Positions 35,698-48,257 of a stretch of DNA of 64,000 nucleotides are shown one piece after another. Source of the DNA: Gentiana macrophylla (lineage: Eukaryota; Streptophyta; Magnoliopsida; Gentianales; Gentianaceae); NCBI GenBank assembly GCA_026214975.1, contig JAOBSW010001146.1, forward strand, positions 202,154 to 266,153, in the 5' to 3' direction. Each line of letters opens with the position of its first letter. Position 1 is the stretch's first letter. The notes beneath the pieces were generated by a model that worked only from the letters and a program-made list of their open reading frames with translations, searched no databases and had not been told where the DNA came from. The translations under genes and the position numbers were made by a program.

Positions 35698-36624
35698 TTT
35701 GCCCTTGGGCTTGGCCTCGTCGAGTTTTCTTGGCTTTCTTCGTCTTTTTCTTCATTGGTTTGAGCACAGGTGCAACACTTCCCTTCTTCTTCGGTTTTGC
35801 CTTAGGCTTGTTTGAAGGCTTAGCCCGGCCATATTGGCCCGACTTTCTTATCCCCTACTTGGGCTTTATCTTTCGATAGTAGGCCTCGTAGATTGTCACT
35901 CATTCAATATACGTGTCATGGATAATTCATATTTGCCCATCGAGATCTCGAGTTTTGAAGCAGGATAAACTCGAGAGTCAACGATTCCAAAATCATTGAT
36001 ACTTGAGTTGCCTCATCAAACTTTGATCCATGAATACCGGCGTCGTTGAAGTGGCGATCATATTCAAAACATGACCATTCACCGCTTGACCCTTCTTCGG
36101 TTTTCGTGTTAATGGACCAACCTGATGGCATCGTGTCTTGCTTGGTTGCTAGGTGATCCAAACATCGTAGTAAGTTTCCGCATGATTTCTCCTGCGGACT
36201 CAAACTCCTCAATCTGGGTCCTAATGACCTCGACACCGCCGCTTAGGATGAGCCCACGAGCCCGGTTGTCGGCTTCGATCCAGCCGATTCTGTTTGTTCG
36301 ATCTCGCTTTACCAGGTTTTGGATCGCGCAACGTAGGGCATTCGAAGTGAGTACGTGTTGCACATTCTCATATGTGAGTACCACGTTTAAGTTACTCTTC
36401 CATTTCTTAAAGTTGTTTCCGTTAATTTTTTAGACATGATGAGAAATTTGAGTAGACATTTTCTTTGAAAATAAAATGACATACATTAATTCAAGTTTAA
36501 CACTACTATATAAATTTATTTTTAGGAATTGTAAACTAAAATTAAGTCTACTCTACCATTCCAAGGTTTTAACCCGCATCTCGAGTGCCGCCGTAGGGTA
36601 GGTCAAAGAGATGAGACGGTTAAA

Positions 36625-36686
36625 TCAATGAATAACTTGTGAGAATCAGACATCCCACGAGAATCGAACATCCCTTTATTCATTGA
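36625..36686 (-). promoter_or_regulatory. Conserved leader inverted repeat, C1
   Basis: TCAATGAATAA and its exact complement 40 bases apart, about 165 bases upstream of the gag ATG. Confidence 0.6.
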
Positions 36687-38043
36687 CTACCTTCCTTTTT
36701 TAGCCTAGGTATTACCAAAAATACCCCTTGATGAGTGTGACCTACTATATCGGATCTCTTAGAGTGCGCCTCGAGTGTGCCGTCGTAGGATAGGTCGGTG
36801 ACCCGGCGAGTACCGTAAATCCTATCCTTTCGGAGACCAAGCCATGAATGTTGATGGGGTGAACACCATCCGTAGGGGACGAAATCAAAGCGCCCGAGGC
36901 GTCACCCTTCTCTCACTTACTTGCATCTATAGTAGAGACCGTGGGGTTGGGTTGTCGCCTTCCCGCTCCCACTCAATATTTTGGAAGTGGTGGTGGGTTA
37001 ACTAACCACGTCTTTTTGATGTTAACATAAAAGTACATAAAATCAAGGATTCGAATGGTGTCGGTGGCGTAGGCAAGCCTACCCGCCCTATTCGTTGGAA
37101 CATATGTGATGATCGGACGAAATCGGGTCAAGAGAGCGTTTGAGATGGGAAGGAATCACCCCTCCGTTCTCCGGTGTGGCTTAGTCTTGCCGGACCCCCG
37201 TGCATACATCACACTAGGAGGGTTAAGTCGGTCGAGCCAAGCTCAGTTGACCACCCAACCTATAGGCGAACCGTTTTTATCCAAGATTTATTGTTCTTTT
37301 ACCATCACTCAATCTCGTAGACACTACGAATCGAAAACGTGATCTCGTTGGAGCTTTAAGGCGGTTCACCGAGAACACACACCGAAAGGCTAACGATTTC
37401 ATAACCCGTCCTCGGATCTTTAATTAGTTACTAAATTAATTAATTACCACGTATTAATTAAATTTCAACTAATTACGCGAGTTTGTATACATGCCTATTT
37501 TAATTACCAAAATTAAAATTCTACATGTATGCATGGAGTGGATTTATGATATGAATGCATGTCATGGCAATTCCGATTTTATGTCTATTTTATGATCAAA
37601 CACATAAAAAATAAATTGCGGAAAAAATTAAACACCGAGATGGATTGTTGGTACCCCCGTATCTAATCTATTCTAGGAAAAAATTAAATTACAATCTTCT
37701 TGTCTTCGAGTCTTGATCTTCAAATCTTGAACTCGAACCGTCGGAACATTTAACTGAACCACGAACACCGAGAGGAGAAAAGGTCTTTTTAATTAAATAA
37801 ATCCAATTTATTATAATTATTTTTTTTTATTATTACAATGGTGCGGCCTAAAAAAAAAAATATTTCCAATTTTTTTTTTTTTTTTTGTTTATGTCGGCTG
37901 TTTCTTTATATTTTCAGAAAAAAAATTTTTTTTTTTTTAATTCTTCTGCCATAAGCAGATTTTTGTTACCAAAAAAAAAATCTTAACAAAAAAATAGTTG
38001 ACAGCCGCCTTTTCAAAACCTAGCACAAAGCATTAATGTATAC

Positions 38044-38080
38044 AGACTTATAGCGGCGCTTTTAGCGTCGCAGAAAGTCT
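38044..38080 (-). promoter_or_regulatory. Leader hairpin, C1 copy
   Basis: Outer arms AGACTT/AAGTCT pair fully. The inner arms GCGGCGCT/AGCGTCGC pair with one mismatch, and the loop is one base shorter than in C2. Confidence 0.55.
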
Positions 38081-38485
38081 ATAGCGATTTATTAAAAAAA
38101 TTATCCGTTTCTCCTCGTTCATACCTTGGGTTTCGCTTTGATCTTCAAATTTTCCAGCAAGATCTTCAACTTATCCAGTCCGGATGATCAAAATTATAAT
38201 AAAAGATACTACTTTTACATCTAAATTTGAAAATTGACATAAATAAAATACAATTCCTATGCTCAATTGTTACCAAACAAAAGAGCTACAATGGATCTAA
38301 CGAGTAAACAATACCAACCCCAATCCATCTCTTCAGCCAAGACAATCATAATCATAAAAAAAATAATAAATCATGCGTCGGCCCTATTTTTAAAAAAAAT
38401 TGGGACAAAAAATCTACATGTTTTACCACTCCTAGATCTAATATTTTATACGTATAAATATAGATCACCACATGATCGATACCTT

Positions 38486-40304
38486 TGTTAGGAAAATATC
38501 ATCGCAACGGAAGCGATTTATGGATCTAGATCTATGTGTATACGTAATAAAACATCAAATCTACATCTACAAGTGAGTTTGTAGATCATACCTCTTGAAT
38601 CTCTAAATTCAAGTTGAAGAACCGCAAAGGATGATTTGTTGGGAGTAGATGTGATGAGCACCACATGACCTTCCGTACGTGTGATCCAAGCAATTCCCGG
38701 TGGAAGGAATCCTCGGCTCGAACCCCTCCGATATGCTACCCGGAAAAATCACCAAAGATTTATCCTTGCTATGGCCGAAATTTCCTCTTGCTTTTTCTAA
38801 GTGAGAGTCGAAATTATATGTGTTGTGTTGAGGCTTGGGAGAACTCTCTTTAAATAGAAGAGTAAAACTTAGCCTCCAAGGATTTTATTATTCCAATAAA
38901 TAAATCCATAAATAAAAGATAATCTCATAATATTTTAGAACAAATCTAAAAATAATATTTATCTTTATTTATTACCATAAATATTTATCCAATAAATATT
39001 TTATGCACATGTCTTTTAATACACAAGAAAACTAATTCCTTGTTAAAATAGGACATGTGTGGCGCCACAAAATATATTGACCTAGTCAATATTAATTTTG
39101 CTATTACACAATAATTGGGCCAAGACTATGGAAAATGTCTTTTCCACATATTTAATTATTTAGCCCAACTAATTTAATAGTCCACTAAACAATTAATTCA
39201 CATATCGTTTTAATAAAGTCCAACATGAACTAAATCAATATTATTAGGATTCAACGTCCGAGAATATACATGCTATATTAGGAGGCACGTCGGGGACCAT
39301 GGACTAATAATCAGCGGCTCCGATAAATCAAATAAATAATTATCTGACGAACAGAATAATTATATATTCGATAAATCAATCACGAGAATATGCCACCATA
39401 ATCCCGTGATCGCACTCCTCCGATTATAAGATTATATTTATCTCCTCACGAGAAAGTAATAAGCGCCCACCGATATAATCATTTCATATGGATTAATCCT
39501 CCCATTTATTCATTCTAAATCGGGAAGTTACCGTTAACCCTTTTCGTAATATCTTGTCCTTACTTACCGTTAACCCCTAGTGATCAATAATTCAAATAAC
39601 TCTTTGGTAGCTAATCGGTGTAATATGAATCCCATGGATCGATCAATGTCTAGGATTAACTCATAAGGAGCTCGTCTATCTACTTCCATAAATGGAAGGA
39701 ATGGATTCCGTATCTGTGATAACACGACTACTCACTCAATCGATACAATGCCAAGATGGGGTAATTGGATCACGAGACTCGGTGTAATCCTTAACCGTCA
39801 AGTCAAACCTCACCGATTCAAGCAAATGATTGTGATCACCTCAGGATTAAGATATATCCATAATATGATCATCTAATGATTCGATAAGACTTCTCAATTA
39901 CGGAATTATATTGAGAACTCAGATCAAATCGGTCCAATACTATATGATATATCTATCATATATAAATGCCCCATTAGGTTCCCTTAACGAAAGTCCGGAT
40001 AAGACGATCACACCTATCGTGTTATGGGCGCATTAATAATACGTTAAAGGGAGACCCGATACTCTCGATTAACTTTACTACGGACTAATTGTATTTTAAG
40101 TACATCTTCACTAACTCAATCCTCCCGTGTATGTCTCATACACTGAGTTAAGTGATTACATAAACGATATACTCAGGGTTTTCTGTAGTGTAAATGCTAT
40201 TGTCATATCGGTGATTATGAGAATAATAAATATGAATAATAACATCATTTCATTTATTAAATAAAACAATTACAAAAATTGTCTTTCGGGCATCACACCT
40301 AACA
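38486..40304 (-). repeat. C block LTR 2, shared by C1 and C2
   Basis: 1819 bp, same ends as LTR 1. It is the 5' LTR of C1 and the 3' LTR of C2 at once. Confidence 0.92.
38849..38856 (-). promoter_or_regulatory. TATA box of C block LTR 2
   Basis: TATTTAAA on the - strand. Confidence 0.55.
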
Positions 40305-40319
40305 ATCTCCCACTTGCAC
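40305..40319 (-). promoter_or_regulatory. Polypurine tract of C2
   Basis: Same purine tract next to LTR 2 as at 32362. Confidence 0.75.
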
Positions 40320-42153
40320 GAAAGCTTGTGATTAATTGTTTTAGAGCACACCCTATTATTTAAAATACAGCAAACTATCACTCCCACTTGCTCTAAAGCA
40401 AATGAGACATGTCTCTAATACCTATAGTCTCCAAGTGTCGACTAAAAGCTTCAATCGACAGCGTCTTGGTGAATGGATCAGCAGGATTATCGGCGGAGGC
40501 GATTTTCTTGACGGAAATGTCCCCTCTATCGACAAAATCGTTGATCACCCAGTATTTTCTCTCTATATGCTTCGACTTACTGTGCTTTCGAGGTTCTCTA
40601 GAGTTGGCAATGGCCCCATTGTTATCACAATAGAGAGTAATAGGATCTTCAGCATTCGGGACAACGCCTAATCCGATGAACTTTCTTAACCAAATCGCTT
40701 CTTTAGGCGCCTCGAGGCCGCGCTATGAACTCGGCTTCCATTGTTGAATAATTTGTCTTTGGATTGCTTTTGGCTTCTCCATTCTCTTTGCACCGCCACC
40801 AAGCGTAAACACTGAACGAGGTAGATTTAGAATCATCTCTGCCTCGATGAAAATCGAGAATCGGTGTACCCGCTAGCTCCAAACTCCCACTCGAATAGGC
40901 GAGCATATAATTTACGGTTCTCTTCAAATATTTGATGAGATTCTTTATCGCTTTGTCAGTCTGATTGCCTGGATTTGATTGAAAACGGTGACTAATCCAA
41001 CGCCGTAACAAATGTCGTCTCGTACACCTCATAGCATACATAAGACTACCAACAACCGAGGCATATGGCACTCTTCCCATAGCCTTCCGACCTCGGCGAG
41101 GGTTTGAGGCCCTCGAGACTTAGATAGGTAAACGCCGTGACGGGTTGGTAGAAAACCCTTCTTTTGCGTTCTCCATATCAAGCGTGCCAAAGACCTTATC
41201 TATATAAGTCGCTTGGGACAGAGCTAACATCCTGTTCTTACGATCCCTTATAATTTGGATCCCTAGAACATAACTCGCTTCTCCCAAATCTTTCATTTGG
41301 AATTGCGTGGTCAACCAACTTTTTACGTCGGACATCATCCCCTTATTGTTGCCAATTAGGAGTATGTCATCGACGTACAACACGAGAAATACAACACTAT
41401 CTTTGATAACCTTCTTGTACACACAAGATTCAAAGCAAAGTGTTGTCGAAATCATAAGACTTGATCGTGTGATCGAATCTATGATACCAGAGCGAGATGC
41501 TTGCTTCAAACCATAAATGGATCTAAGCAACTTGCACACCATGTGCTCTCGACCTTCTTCAATGAATCCCTACGGTTCTTTGCATATAGATTTCCTCGCC
41601 AAGAAAGCCGTTTAAAAACGCTGTCTTAACATCTATTTGCAGATCTCATAATCCGGATGCAAAGAATCGAAAGGAGGATGCGGATGGTTTTCATCATGGC
41701 CCGCAGGTGAGAAGGTTTCCTCGTAGTCAATACCCCTCTCGTGTGTGTAACCTTTGGCTACCGGCCGTGCTTTGAAGGTTTCGACCTTCCCATCCACTCC
41801 TCTCTTTCGCTTGTAGAGCCATTTACATCCAATGGGCCTTTCACCCGAGGAAGTTCTACAAGTTTCAGACCGAGTTAGAGTACATTGACTCCATCTCTTG
41901 ATTCATAGCGTCAATCCATTTATCCTTATCATGATCCAAAGCAAAGGCCTTCTTATAGGTCAAAGGATCATCTTCCACCCCATCGAGGCGACTACATTAG
42001 CCTCTAAATCCATGCCGTGCCGAGCCGGTGGCGAACCACTCTCGATGACGTCTGGGTGGAACAGAACGTCGGAAGTGATTGTTGTATCATTCGTGTTGTT
42101 TATAGGGACATCGCAGCCTACAATAGGTCCGATGTTATCGGAGAGTAATTCCT

Positions 42154-43037
42154 CTAGTACAATTTTACTTGAGGTCTGTGGTCTTTCATATAACTTTCCT
42201 CCAAAAACGTAGCGTTAGTCGAGACTAGCACTTTGTTATCTTCCGGATCGTAAAATAGACCACCACGTGTACCTTTTGGATAGCCTACAAATAGACATAC
42301 TTTCGTACGTGATTGTAGCTTGGTAGTCTTGTCCATCAGCAGATGTGCAGGACAACCCCATATGCGGAAGTGACGCATGCTTTCGCGATGTCGCGACCAC
42401 ATTTCAATGGGTGTCTTTTCGACAGACTTGGGACTGATCGCATTCAAAATGTAGACCGGCCGCTTCTAAAGCATAACCCCAAAAGGATATAGGTAGTGAG
42501 GCGTAGCTCATCATTGATCTTACCATGTTGATCAATGTCCTGTTTCTCCTCTCAGCAACTCCATTCTGCTGAGGTGTCCTAGGCGCTGAACGTTGGAAAC
42601 AAATCCCATTTTCAGCCAAGTAGTCAATGAACTCAGTATCTAAATACTCACCTCCACGATCCGAGCGGAGGCATTTCAATGACTTGCCTAGTTGCCTTTT
42701 AAACCGCTTGGAACTCCTTGAACTTTCCAAAAGCCTCGGATTTCTATGCAGCAGAGATAAACATAACCGAATCTCGAGTAGTCATCAATGAAAGTCACGA
42801 AATACTCAGATCCGCCCTAGCAGCTTGTACGTTCATCGGACCACAAAGGTCCGAATGCACCAAGTCTAGAGTTCCTGTGGCCCTTTTACCCTTTGATGAG
42901 AAGGGGCGCTTAGTCATTTTTCCTCCAGGCAACACTCGCATACTGAGCGGTGTGTCAACAGATGACTCACCTAAGGCATGAGCCTTTTCTAGTCTTTTGA
43001 GTCTTTCCAAGGAAATATGGCGAGCCTTAGATGCCAC
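42154..43037 (-). pseudogene. C2 integrase region
   Basis: Three overlapping frames: 43037-42795 (C-terminal part of the zinc-binding segment, GKMTKRPFSSKGK, then LVHSDLCGP with the first catalytic Asp), 42730-42404 (second Asp in LRSDRGGEY and Glu in NGVAERR) and 42447-42154 (PIEMWSRHRESM, VCLFVGYPKGTRGG). Integrase inserts the DNA copy into the host genome. All three catalytic residues are present in the sequence, but they lie in different frames. Confidence 0.85.
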
Positions 43038-43602
43038 AAGTATGTTTTATCTTCTTTTATTTGAGAAACTTTCGCGCTTTTAGCGGATCTTTGATGAGCG
43101 GTTTTAAACATTTTGAATTAAGTAGGGGAGCTTTATGTGGTTTTACAAAATATAAACCATTTTCATTCGTAGTTGAACATAATTCAAAACCATTTTTTGA
43201 AATAACAAATTCACCATTCATAAATGAAACAGAAAATGATTGTTCAACCAAGGCGAGAATAAGAAATCAAATTTCTCTGAAATTGGGAATAAAATAAACA
43301 TTGTCTAAATGTAAAATTCTATTATTGAAATGCAAATCCACAGCTCCCTTTGCTTTGCTTGAAATGAGCGCCCCAGTGCCTACTCGCATCACTTGAGAAC
43401 CCTCTTCCAGCTCCTCATAAGAACTAAGAATCTGCAATGAAGAACATACATGGTTAGTAGCTCCAGTGATCAAGTATCCAATTGGACACATCTTTAGCTA
43501 CATTAAAAGATTCCAAGAATAGTAATTCTAAATTACCTTTCTTATCTTTTCAATGACACATGACCTTGACTTTGCCATCTTTCACATCACGAAGATATTC
43601 GG

Positions 43603-43644
43603 ACAATGGTGTCTCCAATGTCCTACCTCCTTCTGATAAAAGCA
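43603..43644 (-). other. C2 gag zinc knuckle with missing second cysteine
   Basis: Same Cys-to-Gln change as in C1, with spacing otherwise standard. Confidence 0.7.
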
Positions 43645-44564
43645 TTTGCCCTTGGGCTTGGCCTCGTCAGTTTTCTTGGCTTTCTTCGTTTTTTCTTCAT
43701 TGGTTTGAGCACAGGTGCAACACTTCCCTTCTTCTTCGGGTTTGCCTTAGGCTTGTTTGAAGGCTTAGCTTCGGCCATATTGGCTTGACTTTCTTATCCC
43801 CTACTTGGGCTTTATCTTTCGATAGTAGGCCTCGTAGATTGTCACTCATTCAATATCATGTCATGGATAATTCATATTTGCCCATCGACATCGAGTTTTG
43901 AACGGGATAAACTCGGGAGTCAACGATTCCAAAATCATTGATACTTGAGTTGCCTCATCAAACTTTGATCCATGAATACCGGCGTCGTTGAAGTAAATGG
44001 CGATCATATTCAAAACATGACCATTCACCGCTTGACCCTTCTTGGTTCGCTGTTAACAACCAACCTGATGGCATCGTGTCTTGCTTGGTTGCTAGGTGAT
44101 CCAAACATCGTAGTAAGTTTCGCATGATTTCTCTCGCAGACTCAAACTCCTCAACTGGGTCCTAATGACCTCGAGACACGCCGCTAGGATGAGCCCACGA
44201 GCCCGGTTGTCGGCTTCGATCCAGCGATTCTGTTTGTTCGATCTCGGCTTTACCAGTTTTTGGATCGCCAGCGTAGGGCATTCGAAGTGAGTACGTGTTG
44301 CACATTCTCATATGTGAGTACCACGTTTAAGTTACTCTTCCATTTCTTAAAGTTGTTTCCGTTAATTTTTAGACAAGAAGCGTAAATTTGAGTAGACATT
44401 TTTGCTGAAAATAAAATGACATACATTAATTCAAGTTTAACACTACTATATAAATTTATTTTTAGGAATTGTAAACTAAAATTAAGTCTACTCTACCATT
44501 CCAAGGTTTTAACCCCGCATCTCAGTGCCGCCGTAGGGTAGGTCAAAGAGATGAGACGGTTAAA

Positions 44565-44626
44565 TCAATGAATAACTTGTGAGAATCAGACATCCCACGA
44601 GAATCGAACATCCCTTTATTCATTGA
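44565..44626 (-). promoter_or_regulatory. Conserved leader inverted repeat, C2
   Basis: TCAATGAATAA (44565-44575) and TTATTCATTGA (44616-44626). Confidence 0.6.
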
Positions 44627-45983
44627 CTACCTTCCTTTTTTTTTAGCCTAGGTATTACCAAAAATACCCTTGATGAGTGTGACCTACTATATCAGATCTC
44701 TTAGGTACGCCCCGAGTGTGCCGTCGTAGGATAGGTCAGTGACCCGACGAGTACCCGTAAATCCTATGCTTTGGAGACCAAGCCATGAATGTTGATAGGG
44801 GTGAACACCATCCGTAGGGGACGAAATCAAAGCGCCGCGAGGCGTCACCTTCTCTCACTTACTTGCATCTATAGTAGAGACCGTGGGGTTGGTGTCGCCT
44901 TCCCGCTCCCACTCAATATTTTGGAAGTGGTGGTGGGTTAACTAAACCACGTCTTTTGATGTTAACATAAAAGTACATAAAATCAAGGATTCGAATGGTG
45001 TCGGTGACGTAGGCAAGCCTACCCGTCCTATTCGTTGGAACATATGTGATGACCGGACGAAATCGGGTCAAGAGAGCGCGTTTGAGATGGGAAGGAATCA
45101 CCCCTCCGTTCTCCGGTGTGGCTTAGTCTTGCCGGACCCCGTGCATACATCACACTAGGAGGGTTAAGTCGGTCGAGCCAAGCTCGTTGACCACCCAACC
45201 TATAGGCGAACCGCTTTTATCCAAGATTTATTGTTCTTTTACCATCACTCAATCTCTAGTAGACACTACGAATCGAAAACGTGATCTCGTTGGAGCTTTA
45301 AGGCGGTTCACCGAGAACACACACCGAAAAGGCTAACGATTTCATAACCCGTCCTCGGATCTTTAATTAGTTACTAAATTAATTAATTACCACGTATTAA
45401 TTAAATTTCAACTAATTACGCGAGTTTGTATACATGCCTATTTTAATTACCAAAATTAAAATTCTACATGTATGCATGGAGTGGATTTATGATATGAATG
45501 CATGTCATGGCAATTCCGATTTTATGTCTATTTTATGATCAAACACATAAAAATAAATTATGGAAAAATTAAACACCGAGATGGATTGTTGGTACCCGTG
45601 TATCTAATCTATTCTAGGAAAAAATTAAATTACAATCTTCTTGTCTTGAGTCTTGATCTTCAAATCTTGAACTCGAACCGTCGGAACACGAACCACTTAA
45701 CACCGAGAGGAGAAAAGGTCTTTTAATTAAATAAATCCAATTTATTATAATTTTTTTAATTTTTTTATTATTACAATGGTAGGGCTAAAAAAAAAAATAT
45801 TTCAAATTTTTTTTTTTTTTGTTTTGTTTATGTCATTTGTTTCTTTATATTTTCGGAAAAATTTTTTTTTTTTTTTAATTCTTCTCATTATAAGCATGAT
45901 TTTTGTTACCAAAAAAATCTTAACAAAAAAATAGTTGTGACCGCTTTTCTCGAAACCCTAGCCGCAAACATTAATGTATACAG

Positions 45984-46021
45984 GGACTTATAGCGACGCT
46001 TTTCAGCGTCGCAGAAAGTCC
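45984..46021 (-). promoter_or_regulatory. Leader hairpin with GAAA loop, C2 copy
   Basis: On the - strand RNA: arm GGACUU, symmetric 3-base internal loop (UCU/UAU), arm GCGACGCU, loop GAAA, arm AGCGUCGC, arm AAGUCC. All 14 pairs are Watson-Crick and the loop is of the GNRA type. It lies about 400 bases downstream of the PBS, where retroelement dimerisation/packaging structures are often found. That role is an inference. Confidence 0.65.
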
Positions 46022-46426
46022 TGAGTGATTTATTAAAAAAATTATCCGTTTCTCCTCGCTCATACCTTGGGTTTCGCTTTGATCTTCAAATTTTCCAGCA
46101 AGATCTTCAACTTATCCAGTCCGGATGATCAAAATTATAATAAAAGATACTACTTTTACATCTAAATTTGAAAATTGACATAAATAAAATACAATTCCTA
46201 TGCTCAATTGTTACCAAACAAAAGAGCTACAATGGATCTAACGAGTAAACAATACCAACCCCAATCCATCTCTTTGACCAAGACAATCATAATCATAAAA
46301 AAATAATAAATCATGCGTCGCCCTATTTTTAAAAAAATTGGGACAAAAATCTACATGTTTTACCACTCCTAGATCTAATATTTTATACGTATAAATATAG
46401 ATCACCATGGCGACATCGATACCCTT

Positions 46427-48252
46427 TGTTAGGAAAATATCATCGCAACGGAAGCGATTTATGGATCTAGATCTATGTGTATACGTAATAAAACATCAAA
46501 TCTACATCTACAAGTGAGTTTGTAGATCATACCTCTTGAATCTCTAAATTCAAGTTGAAGAACCGCAAAGGATGATTTGTTGGGAGTAGATGTGATGAGC
46601 ACCCACTGACCTTCCGCACGTGTGATCCAAGCAATTCCCGGTGGAAGGAATCCTGCTCGAACCCTCCGATATGCTACCCGGAAAAATCACCAAAGATTTA
46701 TCCTTGCTATGGCCGAAATTTCCTCTTGCTTTTTCTAAGTGAGAGTCGAAATTATATGTGTTGTGTTGAGGCTTGGGAGAACTCTCTTTAAATAGAAGAG
46801 TAAAACTTAGCCTCCAAGGATTTTATTATTCCAATAAATAAATCCATAAATAAAAGATAATCTCATAATATTTTAGAACAAATCTAAAAATAATATTTAT
46901 CTTTATTTATTACCATAAATATTTATCCAATAAATATTTTATTCACATGTCTTTTTAATACACAAGAAAACTAATTCCTTGTTAAAATAGGACATGTGTG
47001 GCGCCACAAAATATATTGACCTAGTCAATATTAATTTTGCTATTACACAATAATTGGGCCAAGACTATGGAAAATGTCTTTTCCACATATTTAATTATTT
47101 AGCCCAACTAATTTAATAGTCCACTAAACAATTAATTCACATATCGTTTTAATAAAGTCCAACATGAACTAAATCAATATTATTAGGATTCAACGTCCGA
47201 GAATATACATGCTATATTAGGAGGCACGTTGGGACCATGGACTAATAATCGTGGCTCGATAAATCAAATAAATAATTATCTGACTAATGTAATAATTATA
47301 TATTCGATAAATCAATCACAGAATATGCCACCATAATCCCTGATCGCACTCCTCCGATTATAAGATTATATTTATCTCCTCACGAGAAAGTAATAAGCGC
47401 CCACCGATATAATCATTTCATATGGATTAATCCTCCATAGATCTGTTCATTCTAAATCGGAAGTTACCGTTAACCCTTTTCAGAATATCTTGTCCTTACT
47501 TACCGTTAACCCCCTAGTGATCAATAATTCAAATAACTCACTGGTAGCTAATCAGTGTAATATGAATCCCATGGATCGATCAATGTCTAGGATTAACTCA
47601 TAAGGGAATCGTCTATCTACTTCCATAAATGGAAGGAATGGATTCCGATATATGCGTGATAACACGGACTACTCACTCAATCCAAGACAATGCCAAGATG
47701 AGGTAATTCGGATCACGGACTCGGTGTAATCCTTAACCGCCAAGTCAAACCTCATAATCGATTCAAGCAAATGATCGTGATCACCTCGGGATTAAGATAT
47801 ATCCATAATATGATCATCTAATGATTCGATAAGACTTCTCAATTACGGAATTATATTGAGAACTCGGATCAAATCGGTCCAAATTTCTATATGATATATC
47901 TATCATATATAAATGCCCCATTAGGTTCCCCTTAACCGAAAGTCCGGATAAGACGATCACACCTATCGTGTTATGGGCGCATTAATAGTACGTTAAAGGA
48001 GACCCGATACTCTCGATTAACTTTACTACGGACTAATTGTATTTTAAGTACATCTTCACTAACTCAATCCTCCCGTGTATGTCTCATACACTGAGTTAAG
48101 TGATTACATAAACGATATACTCAGGGTTTTCTGTAGTGTAAATGCTATTGTCATATCGGTGATTATGAGAATAATAAATATGAATAATAACATCATTTCA
48201 TTTATTAAATAAAACAATTACAAAAATTGTCTTTCGGGCATCACACCTAACA
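46427..48252 (-). repeat. C block LTR 3 (5' LTR of C2)
   Basis: 1826 bp, TGTTAGG...CCTAACA. Confidence 0.92.
46787..46794 (-). promoter_or_regulatory. TATA box of C block LTR 3
   Basis: TATTTAAA on the - strand. This is the promoter that would drive C2. Confidence 0.55.
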
Positions 48253-48257
48253 AAAAT
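48253..48257. repeat. C1/C2 block target-site duplication, right (AAAAT)
   Basis: Matches 30535-30539. Confidence 0.85.

Larger units (their letters stand above)
32451..36459 (-). pseudogene. C1 gag-pol polyprotein, frame-broken
   Basis: ATG at 36459 and stop TAG at 32451-32453 give a span of about 1336 codons, the usual length of a plant Copia polyprotein. Order on the - strand: gag (36459 to about 35600), with a zinc knuckle at 35697-35656 (second Cys replaced by Gln); protease active site near 35525; integrase (about 35100-34200) with SDRGGEY and ENGVAERRNRTL; RT (33963-33048) with QMDVKTAFLNG and YVDD; RNase H down to 32451, ending in a DPFTK box. Early stop TAA in codon 10 and many small indels break the frame. 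Several breaks are not shared with C2 and cluster at CAG/CTG. Homologous to C2 throughout. Confidence 0.9.
36460..38485 (-). other. C1 untranslated leader (about 2 kb)
   Basis: Non-coding region between PBS and gag. It contains the 11-bp inverted repeat (36625-36635/36676-36686), T/A homopolymer runs at 37860-37990, the hairpin at 38044-38080 and a diverged PBS at 38471-38484. Long leaders of this size are characteristic of BARE-1/Angela. Confidence 0.75.
40393..44399 (-). pseudogene. C2 gag-pol polyprotein, frame-broken
   Basis: ATG at 44399 (MSTQIYASCLKINGNN follows without a stop) to TAG at 40393-40395; 4007 bp. Domains: gag with knuckle at 43644-43603; protease box (TGATNHVC, active site frame-shifted near 43470); integrase 43037-42154 with VHSDLCGP, SDRGGEY and NGVAERRNRTL, and exactly 35 residues between the second Asp and the Glu (DD35E); RT with MVCKLLRSIYGLKQASR and YVDD (within 41542-41120); RNase H with STMEAEFIA near 40720 and a C-terminal DPFTK box about 35 codons before the stop. 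The RNase H to stop stretch reads cleanly over more than 100 codons. Frameshifts elsewhere are mostly 1-4 base indels. Confidence 0.9.
44400..46426 (-). other. C2 untranslated leader (about 2 kb)
   Basis: Collinear with the C1 leader. It contains the inverted repeat at 44565-44626, T-rich runs at 45760-45880, the intact hairpin at 45984-46021 and a weak PBS remnant (GGTATCGATG on the - strand) at 46411-46424. No ORF of interest. Confidence 0.75.
30540..48252 (-). mobile_element. C1+C2: tandem Angela/BARE-like Copia elements sharing LTRs (LTR-int-LTR-int-LTR)
   Basis: Three LTRs (30540-32361, 38486-40304, 46427-48252) enclose two interiors of almost equal length (6124 and 6122 bp). A single AAAAT duplication flanks the whole block, and nothing lies between the middle LTR and either interior. 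Both interiors are in the same - orientation. LTRs of about 1.82 kb, a leader of about 2 kb and the order gag-PR-INT-RT-RH match the BARE-1/Angela group of Copia. The arrangement points to unequal recombination after one insertion, or between two copies, rather than to two independent insertions. Confidence 0.9.
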
